Shown piece by piece: positions 1 through 7,525 of a stretch of DNA of 13,689 bases (its first letter is position 1; each line of letters starts with the position of its first letter). Origin of the DNA: Veillonella sp. (GTDB lineage: Bacteria > Bacillota > Negativicutes > Veillonellales > Veillonellaceae). The stretch spans positions 1 to 13,689 of the forward strand of contig JAIITD010000033.1 of assembly GCA_022737715.1 (NCBI GenBank). Direction: 5' to 3'. The position numbers and the translations under genes are program-made. The notes under the pieces were generated by a model. The model saw only the letters and a list, made by a program, of their open reading frames with translations. It was not told the origin of the DNA and searched no databases.

Positions 1-269
1 ATTTATAATTTTAAAATTTATTTATAATTATATAGTTTATCATAAATGTGGCTAATTGTACAATTCTCATGGATATAGAGCATATCGATAGGTATTAAGC
101 TTGTGGTATCTAATATTTTAAGTTATACATATTTTATGAAGAAAATCTTATTTTATGAATACATGATGGTTATAAAATTACGTATATATAATTATGGATA
201 TCATTACTATTGGATGAAAAGTACTGAATTTACCTAGCATTATTGATATAAAAATTAATGAGTTAATTA

Positions 270-295
270 TGAAAGTGTGAAATAAATCACTTTCA
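270..295. promoter_or_regulatory. Dyad overlapping the adhesin -35; CRP/FNR-like core
   Basis: An 8-bp perfect inverted repeat, TGAAAGTG (270-277) and CACTTTCA (288-295), has a 10-bp spacer. Nested in it, one base out of register, is TGTGA-N6-TCACT (276-291), which differs by one base from the Escherichia coli CRP consensus TGTGA-N6-TCACA. The right arm overlaps the proposed -35 box at 292-297, so a bound protein would touch RNA polymerase. The repeat is seen directly. Assignment to a CRP/FNR-family regulator is inference. Confidence 0.45.
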
Positions 296-319
296 ACTAT
301 ATCGAAAATTTTATATACT
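292..319 (+). promoter_or_regulatory. Candidate sigma-70-type promoter for the adhesin
   Basis: TTCAAC (292-297) and TATACT (314-319) are separated by 16 bp, close to the consensus layout. Transcription would begin near 326 and give a 5' UTR of about 95 nt that carries both hairpins described below. The surrounding DNA is AT-rich, so chance matches are common, and no transcript data support this. Confidence 0.45.
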
Positions 320-322
320 TTA

Positions 323-352
323 TACATCGAAAAAATTAGTTTTTTCAATGTA
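323..352 (+). promoter_or_regulatory. Hairpin at the start of the adhesin 5' UTR
   Basis: TACATCGAAAAAA (323-335) and TTTTTTCAATGTA (340-352) form a 13-bp stem with one C-A mismatch and a TTAG loop. It sits at or just after the predicted transcription start near 326. It could protect the mRNA 5' end or cause early termination through the T6 arm, but no free T-run follows the stem, so it is not a standard terminator. Confidence 0.4.
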
Positions 353-366
353 GATTGAGTTAGTAA

Positions 367-404
367 TAGATGATTAGAGAACATGAGAGAAAATAAATCA
401 TCTA
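367..404 (+). promoter_or_regulatory. Hairpin just upstream of the adhesin ribosome binding site
   Basis: TAGATGATT (367-375) and AATCATCTA (396-404) are perfect 9-nt complementary arms with a 20-nt loop. The 3' arm ends 6 nt before the Shine-Dalgarno-like GAGGG (411-415), which is followed by ATG at 421. This position suits control of ribosome access or message stability. The stem is AU-rich, so its stability would depend on temperature or a partner. Confidence 0.4.
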
Positions 405-420
405 AATATTGAGGGAATAA

Positions 421-3400
421 ATGAATAAAGTATTTAAAGTAATTTGGAATAAGTCTAAGAATTGTTATGTAGTTGTTTCTGAATTCGCAAAAAATAATAG
501 CGGTAAAAAGAAAATTGTAGCAGCCGGTATTTTCGCGGCCCTAGCAATGACAAATGCTAGCGTTTCTTTTGCGGCGAATGAAGTGCCAACTAACCTTAAT
601 CCTACATCTGTAGGGTATGGTTCCAATGCGTCTGTTAATGGTGCTTGGGCCGTTGGTTTAGGCAAGGATGTAAAGGTAAATACAAATAGTAGTGTTGGCA
701 TTGGGTATAATGCAAATGCAGCTACTGAGGAAAGCGTTGCTATAGGTAAAGATTCCTTAGCTCAAGGGAATACTACAATTGCTATTGGTACGAATGCAAA
801 GGTTAAAAATAGTAAACAAGGTATTGCCATTGGGGCAGGTAGAAAAGATACGGAAGGTGCCATTGTCGAAGGTGATCAAAGTATAGCTATTGGTGGTAAT
901 ACAAAGGCCATCGGTGATGCGTCTGTAGTTATCGGTGGTGATGATACAGACAAAGCAAATGCCCAATCTGTTGTATATACAGATATCAATAGCGGTAGAG
1001 TTGCTACTTCAAATCTACAAGGTGCAGTTAAGCAATTAACAGGTTTTGATTTAGCTAATCCTCGTTGGACAACAGCAACGTCTGGTCATGCGGGTATTAC
1101 ACTCGGTATGAAAGGTCAATCCGGTAATGCGAGCATTGCTATTGGCACTGGTGCTAATGCGAAAGATCGTATTGATGGTTCGTTAACGGGTGTCAATACG
1201 GGAAATGCTAATACAGATGTAACGAATGCCGTTGCAATTGGTACAGGCGCTAAGGCTAATCGTGATAACTCCGTTGCTTTAGGTGGTGGCTCTACTACAG
1301 ATAATGCGGGTACTAAACAAACTAGCTATACGCTACCAAATGGTATTACTGCATCTTGGGCTGGTGGTGATAAAACGCTTCCAGGCGACGTAGTATCCTT
1401 CGGTTCTGCTGGCTATGAACGTCAATTGAAAAATGTGGCGCCCGGTGAGGTAAGTGCTACCTCTACTGATGCTATCAATGGTTCTCAACTTAGTGCTATT
1501 GTTGATCAAATTGCCTATAAATATGTGTCTGTTAAATCCAATGATGCTGGCAATATAGATAATACGGGGGCTAAGGCGAATAATTCTATTGCTATCGGTC
1601 CTAATGCATCTACCATTGCAAGTGCTGAGAAATCCGTAGTTATTGGTGATGGTAGTCGTGCATTAACGGCTAATGGTGTTGCTATAGGTTCTAATTCCGT
1701 AGCCGATATTGTATCTGGTGTCAAAGGTTATGATCCGGCAGATGGTCGTACAGATAATATTGGTGTTATGCATGGTGCTACCCAAACATCTAAGATGGCC
1801 GCTGTTTCCGTAGGTGCTGCCAACCAAACCCGTCAAATCGTATACGTGGCGGCTGGTACGGCTGATACAGATGCGGTTAACGTAGCGCAGTTGAAGAGTG
1901 TAAATCTTGCTTTCACAGGCGATTCCGGCAGTGGTGATGTTAACCTAGCTGAAAGTAAACTGGCAGTTAATGGCGATAATACATATATTGCAACCTCTGC
2001 GAATGGCAAAAAGATTACAATTGCAGGGAAGAAACAAGATATTACCGTAGCAAATGGTACAGCTACGGCAAGTGTGGGTATGGCTGACGCAGCTAATGTG
2101 GCCGATGCGATTAATACTGCTATTGACCAAAATAAATACAGTTGGAATCTATCTGCCAATGGTGAAAGCACACCTGCTACTATTGAAAAAGGAAATACAG
2201 TAGATTTCTCCGGTGATGATAATATTACTGTTGCTAGAAATAATAACAACATCTCTGTGGCATTGAAAAAAGATTTGTCTTCTTTGAATAGTGCATCCTT
2301 TACTAATACAGCAGGTAATTCTACAGTAACAATTGACGGCAACACAGGTATCAATGCGGGGAATTTGAAGATTACTAATGTGGCTGATGGTGTTGCAGAT
2401 AAAGATGCTGTTAACGTATCTCAGTTGAAACAATTAGCTGATAAGGTAGATAGCAATAAAGCTGATATTGATGCCAATAAGAATAATATTGATACAAATA
2501 AGGCAAATATTGCTAAAAATACACAGGCAATTGGTCGCAAGATTTCCTTGGGGGGTAATACAGGTTCCACAACGGAGAAATCCTTGAGTGCAGGCGATGT
2601 TAAATTCAATATTAAAGGGGCTAATGGCCTAACTACAGTTGCTAATGGTGACGATGTTACTATTCAATTAGATGATGCTACTGTTAACAAAATTAACAAT
2701 GCTGCAGATACAAACTTAAGTAACTTAACGGCTAACGGTAAACAACAAGTAAAGGATTTGTCTGCATGGAATGTCGTAGCAAATGGTAATGCCGCTGAAA
2801 AAGTTGAAGGTGGCAATACGGTTAAATTCATCGACGGCGATAATATTGCTATTACACAAAATGGCAGAGATTTTACAATTGCTACAAAGAAAGACGTAAC
2901 ATTTAAATCTGTAACGGCAGATACAGTGCGTGCAAATCAAATGATTACGGCACCAACGGTGAAAGCTACAAGTGGTGTGGAAACACCTCAAGTTACAGGC
3001 TTAACTAATACGACTTGGATTCCTGGTCAAACACAACCTGTTAGTGGTCGTGCAGCTACGGAAGATCAATTGAAACAGGTTGATGATCAAGTTAAAGCTA
3101 ATAAAGAAGATATTGCTACTAATAAATTTAAAATTGCAGCTAATGAAGCAAATATTGCGGATAATACACAAAAAATCGCAGATAATACACAAAAAATTGC
3201 AGATAATAAAGCCGCTATAGACCAAAATAAGGTAGATATTAAAGCGAATAAAGATAATATTGCTGCAAACAAAGCAGATATTATAACTAATACAGCTAAT
3301 ATTGCCAAAAATACAGAAGCGATTGGTCGTAAGATATCCTTAGGTGGCAATACAGGTTCCACTACAGAAAAATCTTTGAGCACAGGTGATGTTACATTCA

Positions 3401-4437
3401 ATATTAAAGGTGAAAATGGGCTTACTACAGTAGCTAGTGGTAATGATGTAACCATTAGATTGGATGATTCTATTACTAATAGAATTAACAATGTAGCCAA
3501 TACGGACTTAAGTAATCTAACTGACGCTGGTAAACAACAAGTAAAAGGTTTATCTGCATGGAATATAACTTCACCTGGTGGTACTGTTGAATCCGTACAA
3601 GGTGGTGACACTGTAAGATTCCAAGCAGGAGATAATCTTGTTCTTGATCAAGATAAGACGACTTTCACCTATTCCTTGAGTAAGGATGTGAAAGGTCTTA
3701 ATAGTATCACTGTGGGCAGTGCTAATGGCCCATCTACAAAGATTACAGATGCTGGTACAATGGTGCGCGATGCGGCTGGTAATACGACGCTTATTAAAGG
3801 TACGGGTATGACATTCATTCCTGCTGATCGCTCCGCAGATCCTGTATCATTAACTGCTACTGGCCTAGTTAATGGGGGTCATCAAATTCATGGTGTAGCA
3901 CCTGGTACAGCTGATTCTGATGCGGTAAACGTAGCTCAGTTGAAAGCAAGTCAATTGGATGTGCGTGATTCTATTAACCGTATTGGCACTGAAACGCAAC
4001 GCGTTGGCGCTCATGCAGCAGCTATGGCCGCGTTGAAACCGATTCAATATGATCCATTGGAACCAACACAAATTATGGCTGGTATCGGTAATTATCGCGG
4101 TGAAACAGCTGGCGCACTAGGTATTGCTCACTACAAAACAGAGGATACAATGTTCAATGTAGGTGTAACACTTGGCTCTAATCACAATATGATTAACGCT
4201 GGTGTAACTCATAAATTTGGCGGTAGTCGTGAAAGAAAGGATGCTATTCCAGAACGCTACAAAGCGGGCCCTATTAGTTCTATCTATGTAATGCAAGATG
4301 AAGTTACTCAATTGCGTTCTGAAAATGAACAACAAAAATCTAAACTTGATGCGCAACAACTTAAGATAGATCAACAACAATCTGAGATTAATGACTTAAA
4401 AGCGATGGTAAGCCAATTGCTTACTAAATTGTCTTAA
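421..4437 (+). CDS. Trimeric autotransporter adhesin (YadA/Hag type, type Vc secretion)
   Basis: This is a 1338-residue surface adhesin predicted to trimerise and insert its C-terminus in the outer membrane. Residues 1-51 are an extended signal peptide (ESPR), starting MNKVFKVIWNKSKNCYVVVSE, with a K-rich patch, a hydrophobic core and likely cleavage after SFA. Head repeats of the AIGxxA type follow (about 70-155, 230-290, 380-460). Neck-type motifs occur near 350 (DAINGSQL), 484, 662 and 1167 (DAVNVxQL), with a variant at about 875-885 (GRAATEDQL). Two stalk modules, each a NKxxI heptad coil followed by a GRKISLGGNTGSTTEKS domain and a Trp-containing domain, start near 676 and 881. The anchor, a helix plus four short strands, spans about 1175-1266. 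Unusually, 72 residues follow it. GAGGG lies 5 nt before the ATG. The gene is probably monocistronic. Its ligand cannot be told from sequence. Confidence 0.95.
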   Translation: MNKVFKVIWNKSKNCYVVVSEFAKNNSGKKKIVAAGIFAALAMTNASVSFAANEVPTNLNPTSVGYGSNASVNGAWAVGLGKDVKVNTNSSVGIGYNANAATEESVAIGKDSLAQGNTTIAIGTNAKVKNSKQGIAIGAGRKDTEGAIVEGDQSIAIGGNTKAIGDASVVIGGDDTDKANAQSVVYTDINSGRVATSNLQGAVKQLTGFDLANPRWTTATSGHAGITLGMKGQSGNASIAIGTGANAKDRIDGSLTGVNTGNANTDVTNAVAIGTGAKANRDNSVALGGGSTTDNAGTKQTSYTLPNGITASWAGGDKTLPGDVVSFGSAGYERQLKNVAPGEVSATSTDAINGSQLSAIVDQIAYKYVSVKSNDAGNIDNTGAKANNSIAIGPNASTIASAEKSVVIGDGSRALTANGVAIGSNSVADIVSGVKGYDPADGRTDNIGVMHGATQTSKMAAVSVGAANQTRQIVYVAAGTADTDAVNVAQLKSVNLAFTGDSGSGDVNLAESKLAVNGDNTYIATSANGKKITIAGKKQDITVANGTATASVGMADAANVADAINTAIDQNKYSWNLSANGESTPATIEKGNTVDFSGDDNITVARNNNNISVALKKDLSSLNSASFTNTAGNSTVTIDGNTGINAGNLKITNVADGVADKDAVNVSQLKQLADKVDSNKADIDANKNNIDTNKANIAKNTQAIGRKISLGGNTGSTTEKSLSAGDVKFNIKGANGLTTVANGDDVTIQLDDATVNKINNAADTNLSNLTANGKQQVKDLSAWNVVANGNAAEKVEGGNTVKFIDGDNIAITQNGRDFTIATKKDVTFKSVTADTVRANQMITAPTVKATSGVETPQVTGLTNTTWIPGQTQPVSGRAATEDQLKQVDDQVKANKEDIATNKFKIAANEANIADNTQKIADNTQKIADNKAAIDQNKVDIKANKDNIAANKADIITNTANIAKNTEAIGRKISLGGNTGSTTEKSLSTGDVTFNIKGENGLTTVASGNDVTIRLDDSITNRINNVANTDLSNLTDAGKQQVKGLSAWNITSPGGTVESVQGGDTVRFQAGDNLVLDQDKTTFTYSLSKDVKGLNSITVGSANGPSTKITDAGTMVRDAAGNTTLIKGTGMTFIPADRSADPVSLTATGLVNGGHQIHGVAPGTADSDAVNVAQLKASQLDVRDSINRIGTETQRVGAHAAAMAALKPIQYDPLEPTQIMAGIGNYRGETAGALGIAHYKTEDTMFNVGVTLGSNHNMINAGVTHKFGGSRERKDAIPERYKAGPISSIYVMQDEVTQLRSENEQQKSKLDAQQLKIDQQQSEINDLKAMVSQLLTKLS
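2509..2772 (+). repeat. Duplicated stalk module in the adhesin, copy 1
   Basis: Residues 697-784 (from the last coil heptad through the GRKISLGGNTGSTTEKS segment to LSAWN) are repeated 792 bp downstream at 3301-3564 (residues 961-1048). The two copies align without gaps. They differ mainly by silent or conservative changes, which indicates an internal duplication that has since diverged. The constant 264-residue offset means the whole coil-plus-domain unit was copied. Confidence 0.85.
3157..3198 (+). repeat. Two 21-bp tandem repeats in the adhesin coil
   Basis: Two consecutive 21-bp units (3157-3177 and 3178-3198) differ at only two positions and each encode the heptad ADNTQKI. A third, diverged unit begins at 3199 (ADNKAAI). 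Because 21 bp is seven codons, gain or loss of a unit keeps the frame and changes stalk length by one coiled-coil heptad. Confidence 0.8.
3301..3564 (+). repeat. Duplicated stalk module in the adhesin, copy 2
   Basis: This is the second copy of the unit at 2509-2772, covering residues 961-1048 at exactly 792 bp offset. The coil that precedes it is much longer than in copy 1: about eleven NKxxI/NTxxI heptads against about four. Coil length is therefore the part that has changed most between the units. Confidence 0.85.
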
Positions 4438-4513
4438 TTGATAGAACACTTTTATATAGTAGAGTGTAACTGAATTAGAGAGACTGTTCGGTTTATAGTT
4501 AATGAATGACTAA

Positions 4514-4550
4514 AAAACTCCCTATGTCACTAACTGACATAGGGAGTTTT
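4514..4550. terminator. Bidirectional terminator between the adhesin and fruA
   Basis: AAAACTCCCTATGTCA (4514-4529) and its exact complement (4535-4550) form a perfect 16-bp stem with loop CTAAC. On the plus strand it ends in TTTT. On the minus strand it ends in TTTTTT, 10 nt after the fruA stop codon. It can end both convergent transcripts. The 76 bp between the adhesin stop and this stem show nothing else clear. Confidence 0.92.
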
Positions 4551-4560
4551 ATTATATGTA

Positions 4561-6540
4561 TTATTTTTTGAGTTTTGGTTTTACAATAGCTAAAATAATG
4601 CAAGCCACAACGGAACCGATTGCAATGGATGCAAGGTAAAGAAGTGGGTTGCCGATTGTTGGTACTACGAAGATACCACCGTGAGGTGCACGCAATGTAC
4701 ATTCAAAGAACATGGATAATGCACCAGCTGTACCAGCACCGATGATGCAAGAAGGCAATACGCGGATAGGGTCAGCTGCAGCGAATGGGATAGCGCCTTC
4801 AGTGATGAAGGAAAGACCCATGATGTAGTTAGTAATACCAGATTTACGTTCTGCTTCTGTGAAGCGGCTAGGGAAGAATGTTGTACAAAGGGCAATCGCC
4901 AATGGAGGTACCATACCACCAGCCATAACAGCGGCCATGATACCATATTCACCAGTTGCTAAGGCACCTGTACCGATAACATAGGCTGCTTTGTTTACAG
5001 GACCACCCATATCAACAGACATCATAGCACCGAATACAAGACCTAATAATACGCGGCTTGTAGTGCCCATTGTTTGCAAGGAATTCATAAGCCATTCGTT
5101 CAAGGCGGATACTGGCGGATTGATGATAAAGGTAATCGCGATACCGATAAATAATACGCCTAGTACAGGATAGAAGAGCACTGGTTTTGTACCTTCTAAC
5201 GCTTGAGGTAATCCGGATACGAGTTTCTTAACTAACAGTACTAAGTAACCTGCTGCAAAGCCTGCAATCAAGGCACCGAGGAAACCGGAACCACCTTGGT
5301 TTGCTAACAAGCCACCAACGAAACCGGCTACAAGACCTGGACGGTCTGCAATACTCATAGCGATGTAGCCAGCTAGAACAGGTAACATAAATCCGAAGGA
5401 AGCACCGCCGATTTTCATTAGAAATGCGGATAATGGTGTACCAGAACCAAAGTTTTTAGCATTAGCTGGATCGAATGTATCAAATAGGAATGCTAGAGCG
5501 ATTAGGATACCACCGCCGATAACGAATGGAAGCATATGGGATACGCCATTCATCAAATGTTTGTAGATTTGACGACCAAAGCTATCGGATGCATCGATAG
5601 CTGAATTTGCGCTATCTTTATCTGCCTGTGATGCATGGTATACTGGTGCCGTACCAGACATAGCTTCACGCAATAATTCTTCTGCTTTATTAATGCCGTT
5701 TGCAACCTTAGTTTGAATCATAGGTTTGCCATCAAAACGAGCCATTTCAACTTGGCGGTCAGAAGCGACGATAATGCATTTAGCATGCTTGATTTCTTCA
5801 GCAGTAAGTGCATCTTTAATGCCAGAGGCACCATTTTTTTCTACCTTTAAAGAAATGCCCATTTCCTTAGCTTTACGTTCCAAGGATTCCGCAGCCATGT
5901 ATGTATGAGCAATGCCGGTAGGACAACCTGTAACAGCTAATACTTCATAATGTGGATTATCTACAGATACCTTAGGAACCACCTTTTCGATAGCTTCTGT
6001 GGCTTTTGCTTCGATAGCATCGGTGATGCTTGGCGCTTTTTCATCTGCTGTTTTGATATAGCCTTCTACAGATGGATCAAAGTTGCCTTCTTCTTTAGCG
6101 GTGATAAGTTCTAAGAAACGATCAACTGTAGCAGCTTGGATAAGAGCATTTTTAAAATCTGGATCGATAACCATAGTTGCTAATTTGCTCAATACTTCTA
6201 CATGAGTATCCGCTGCACCTTCTGGAGCTGCAATCATGAAGAACAAGCGAGATGGTTGACCATCAAGGGCATCAAAATCAACACCATTAGGAACGACCAT
6301 AGCAGCAAGACCAGCTTCTTTTACGCCTGCTGATTTAGCATGCGGTGTAGCAATACCATCACCAAGTCCAGTAGAACCAGATTCTTCACGAGCGAATACA
6401 GCTTTTAAGTATTCTGCCTTGTCAGATAAGTTGCCGCCCTTATCCATTAAATCACCTAGGGTGTAAATGGCATCCGCTTTGTTAGTTGGTGATGCATTCA
6501 GCAGGATTGATTGGGGCTTTAATAAATCAGTAATCTTCAT
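4561..6540 (-). CDS. fruA: Fructose-specific PTS enzyme EIIABC
   Basis: This membrane permease takes up fructose and phosphorylates it to fructose-1-phosphate with phosphate from HPr. The 659 residues hold three fused domains in the order A-B-C, as in Bacillus subtilis FruA. EIIA spans about 1-150, with phosphorylated His67 in GIATPHAKSAG. After an acidic linker, EIIB spans about 196-295, with Cys206 in VTGCPTGIAHTYMAAE. EIIC spans about 325-659 and has multiple membrane helices, including a GGG-containing first helix and the FITEGAIPFAAADP segment near the sugar site. AAGGAG lies 8 nt before the ATG. It is the last gene of the dapF-NhaC-fruK-fruA cluster, 40 bp after fruK, and ends at a strong terminator. 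A close paralogous substrate such as mannose is possible, but fruK next door argues for fructose. Confidence 0.96.
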   Translation of the reverse strand: MKITDLLKPQSILLNASPTNKADAIYTLGDLMDKGGNLSDKAEYLKAVFAREESGSTGLGDGIATPHAKSAGVKEAGLAAMVVPNGVDFDALDGQPSRLFFMIAAPEGAADTHVEVLSKLATMVIDPDFKNALIQAATVDRFLELITAKEEGNFDPSVEGYIKTADEKAPSITDAIEAKATEAIEKVVPKVSVDNPHYEVLAVTGCPTGIAHTYMAAESLERKAKEMGISLKVEKNGASGIKDALTAEEIKHAKCIIVASDRQVEMARFDGKPMIQTKVANGINKAEELLREAMSGTAPVYHASQADKDSANSAIDASDSFGRQIYKHLMNGVSHMLPFVIGGGILIALAFLFDTFDPANAKNFGSGTPLSAFLMKIGGASFGFMLPVLAGYIAMSIADRPGLVAGFVGGLLANQGGSGFLGALIAGFAAGYLVLLVKKLVSGLPQALEGTKPVLFYPVLGVLFIGIAITFIINPPVSALNEWLMNSLQTMGTTSRVLLGLVFGAMMSVDMGGPVNKAAYVIGTGALATGEYGIMAAVMAGGMVPPLAIALCTTFFPSRFTEAERKSGITNYIMGLSFITEGAIPFAAADPIRVLPSCIIGAGTAGALSMFFECTLRAPHGGIFVVPTIGNPLLYLASIAIGSVVACIILAIVKPKLKK

Positions 6541-6580
6541 GTGTGTACTCCTTACTGTACATATATAATGAATAATAAAA

Positions 6581-7489
6581 TTAATGAATGGTGTTAAGCA
6601 AGGCGAGGACCTCGTCCTTGGTGGCTAGATTCTCCGAAAAAGCTGAAGCAGAGCCTGTAGCAATACCCCAATAGAGGGCTTGTTGCAAATCTTGAGTATT
6701 GAGGTATCCAGTCATGAAACCGGCTACCATAGAGTCGCCGGCACCAACGGAGTTGATAAGTGTTCCTTTAGGTGCAGGACTTGTGTAGACTGTACCATCA
6801 GCGGATACTAATATAGCGCCATCACCAGCCATAGAAATGAGTACATGTTGTGCACCTTTGGCCTGTAATTCTTTAGCTGCCGCAACTAAATCATCTTTTG
6901 TAGACAATGTGCGTCCGAAAATTTCACTTAATTCGTGATTATTTGGTTTGATTAAAAATGGTTTGTATGGCAATACTCGCGTTAATAAATCCTTAGTTGC
7001 ATCTACGACGATACGAATATGTTTATGAGCTAAGCGCTCCATAATAATTTCGTACATATCGCTTGGAAGGCTAGATGGAATACTACCTGCCAAGATTAGT
7101 GTGTCTTGATCTGTTAATGCATCAAGTTGGGCATATAAGGCGTGCAGCTCATCGTCTGAGATGATAGGACCACGACCGTTGATTTCTGTTTCTTCATCGG
7201 AAGCTTTTACCTTAACATTGATGCGGGTTAAACCTTCTTTGAGTCGGATGAAGCTTTCACGGACACCAAATTCATTGAGTTGGCGCACGATTTCATCACC
7301 TGTAAAGCCAGCGATAAAACCGAGTGCCGTTGTATCCATGCCTAGGTTATTAAGTACGATTGACACATTGATGCCCTTGCCGCCACCGAGCACATATTCT
7401 TGTTCAGTACGATTGATAGTGCCCGTGTTTAAGTGGTCTAAGCGAACGATATAATCCAATGCAGGATTGAAAGTAATCGTATAAATCAT
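6581..7489 (-). CDS. fruK: 1-phosphofructokinase (PfkB/ribokinase family)
   Basis: This cytoplasmic kinase phosphorylates the fructose-1-phosphate made by FruA to fructose-1,6-bisphosphate, which enters glycolysis. The chosen start gives 302 residues, normal for FruK. An in-frame ATG seven codons upstream (7510) is less likely, because AGAGGA sits 6 nt before the internal ATG at 7489 and the protein then begins with the family-typical MIYTITFNPALDYIV. The N-terminal PfkB motif is GGGKGINVS (36-44). The C-terminal signature is NSVGAGDSMVAGF (246-258), with catalytic base Asp252. The gene lies 36 bp after the NhaC gene and 40 bp before fruA. No fruR-type regulator is beside it. Tagatose-6-phosphate kinase is a close relative but fits the neighbour less well. 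Confidence 0.95.
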   Translation of the reverse strand: MIYTITFNPALDYIVRLDHLNTGTINRTEQEYVLGGGKGINVSIVLNNLGMDTTALGFIAGFTGDEIVRQLNEFGVRESFIRLKEGLTRINVKVKASDEETEINGRGPIISDDELHALYAQLDALTDQDTLILAGSIPSSLPSDMYEIIMERLAHKHIRIVVDATKDLLTRVLPYKPFLIKPNNHELSEIFGRTLSTKDDLVAAAKELQAKGAQHVLISMAGDGAILVSADGTVYTSPAPKGTLINSVGAGDSMVAGFMTGYLNTQDLQQALYWGIATGSASAFSENLATKDEVLALLNTIH

Positions 7490-7525
7490 AAGTTTTCCTC
7501 TATATTTCATATAAAATAGAATGTA

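Larger units (their letters stand above)
1..420. other. Gene-free AT-rich leader upstream of the adhesin
   Basis: I see no credible gene here. The sequence is very AT-rich with many stop codons. A 68-codon reading frame on the minus strand (178-384) has no Shine-Dalgarno sequence before its ATG and only a low-complexity hydrophobic translation. What the stretch does hold is a 12-bp perfect palindrome at 54-65 (AATTGTACAATT), a dyad at 270-295, a promoter-like pair at 292-319, and two potential hairpins at 323-352 and 367-404, the second ending just before the adhesin ribosome binding site. The last four are listed separately. Confidence 0.7.

Noticed and set aside
178..384. 68-codon minus-strand reading frame upstream of the adhesin
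   Set aside because: No ribosome binding site precedes its ATG, the translation is low-complexity and hydrophobic, and it overlaps the adhesin promoter and leader structures.
1833..2354. 173-codon minus-strand frame inside the adhesin gene
   Set aside because: It lies antisense to clearly coding sequence, is rich in A, L, S and V from reversed adhesin codons, and has no start signal or recognisable domain.
3121..3330. Regular repeats as a CRISPR-like array
   Set aside because: The repeats are 21-bp in-frame coding heptads of a coiled coil, with no unique spacers and no cas genes.
3087..3611. 174-codon minus-strand frame inside the adhesin coil region
   Set aside because: Its repetitive FALxSAI-like pattern is just the reverse reading of the 21-bp heptad repeats.
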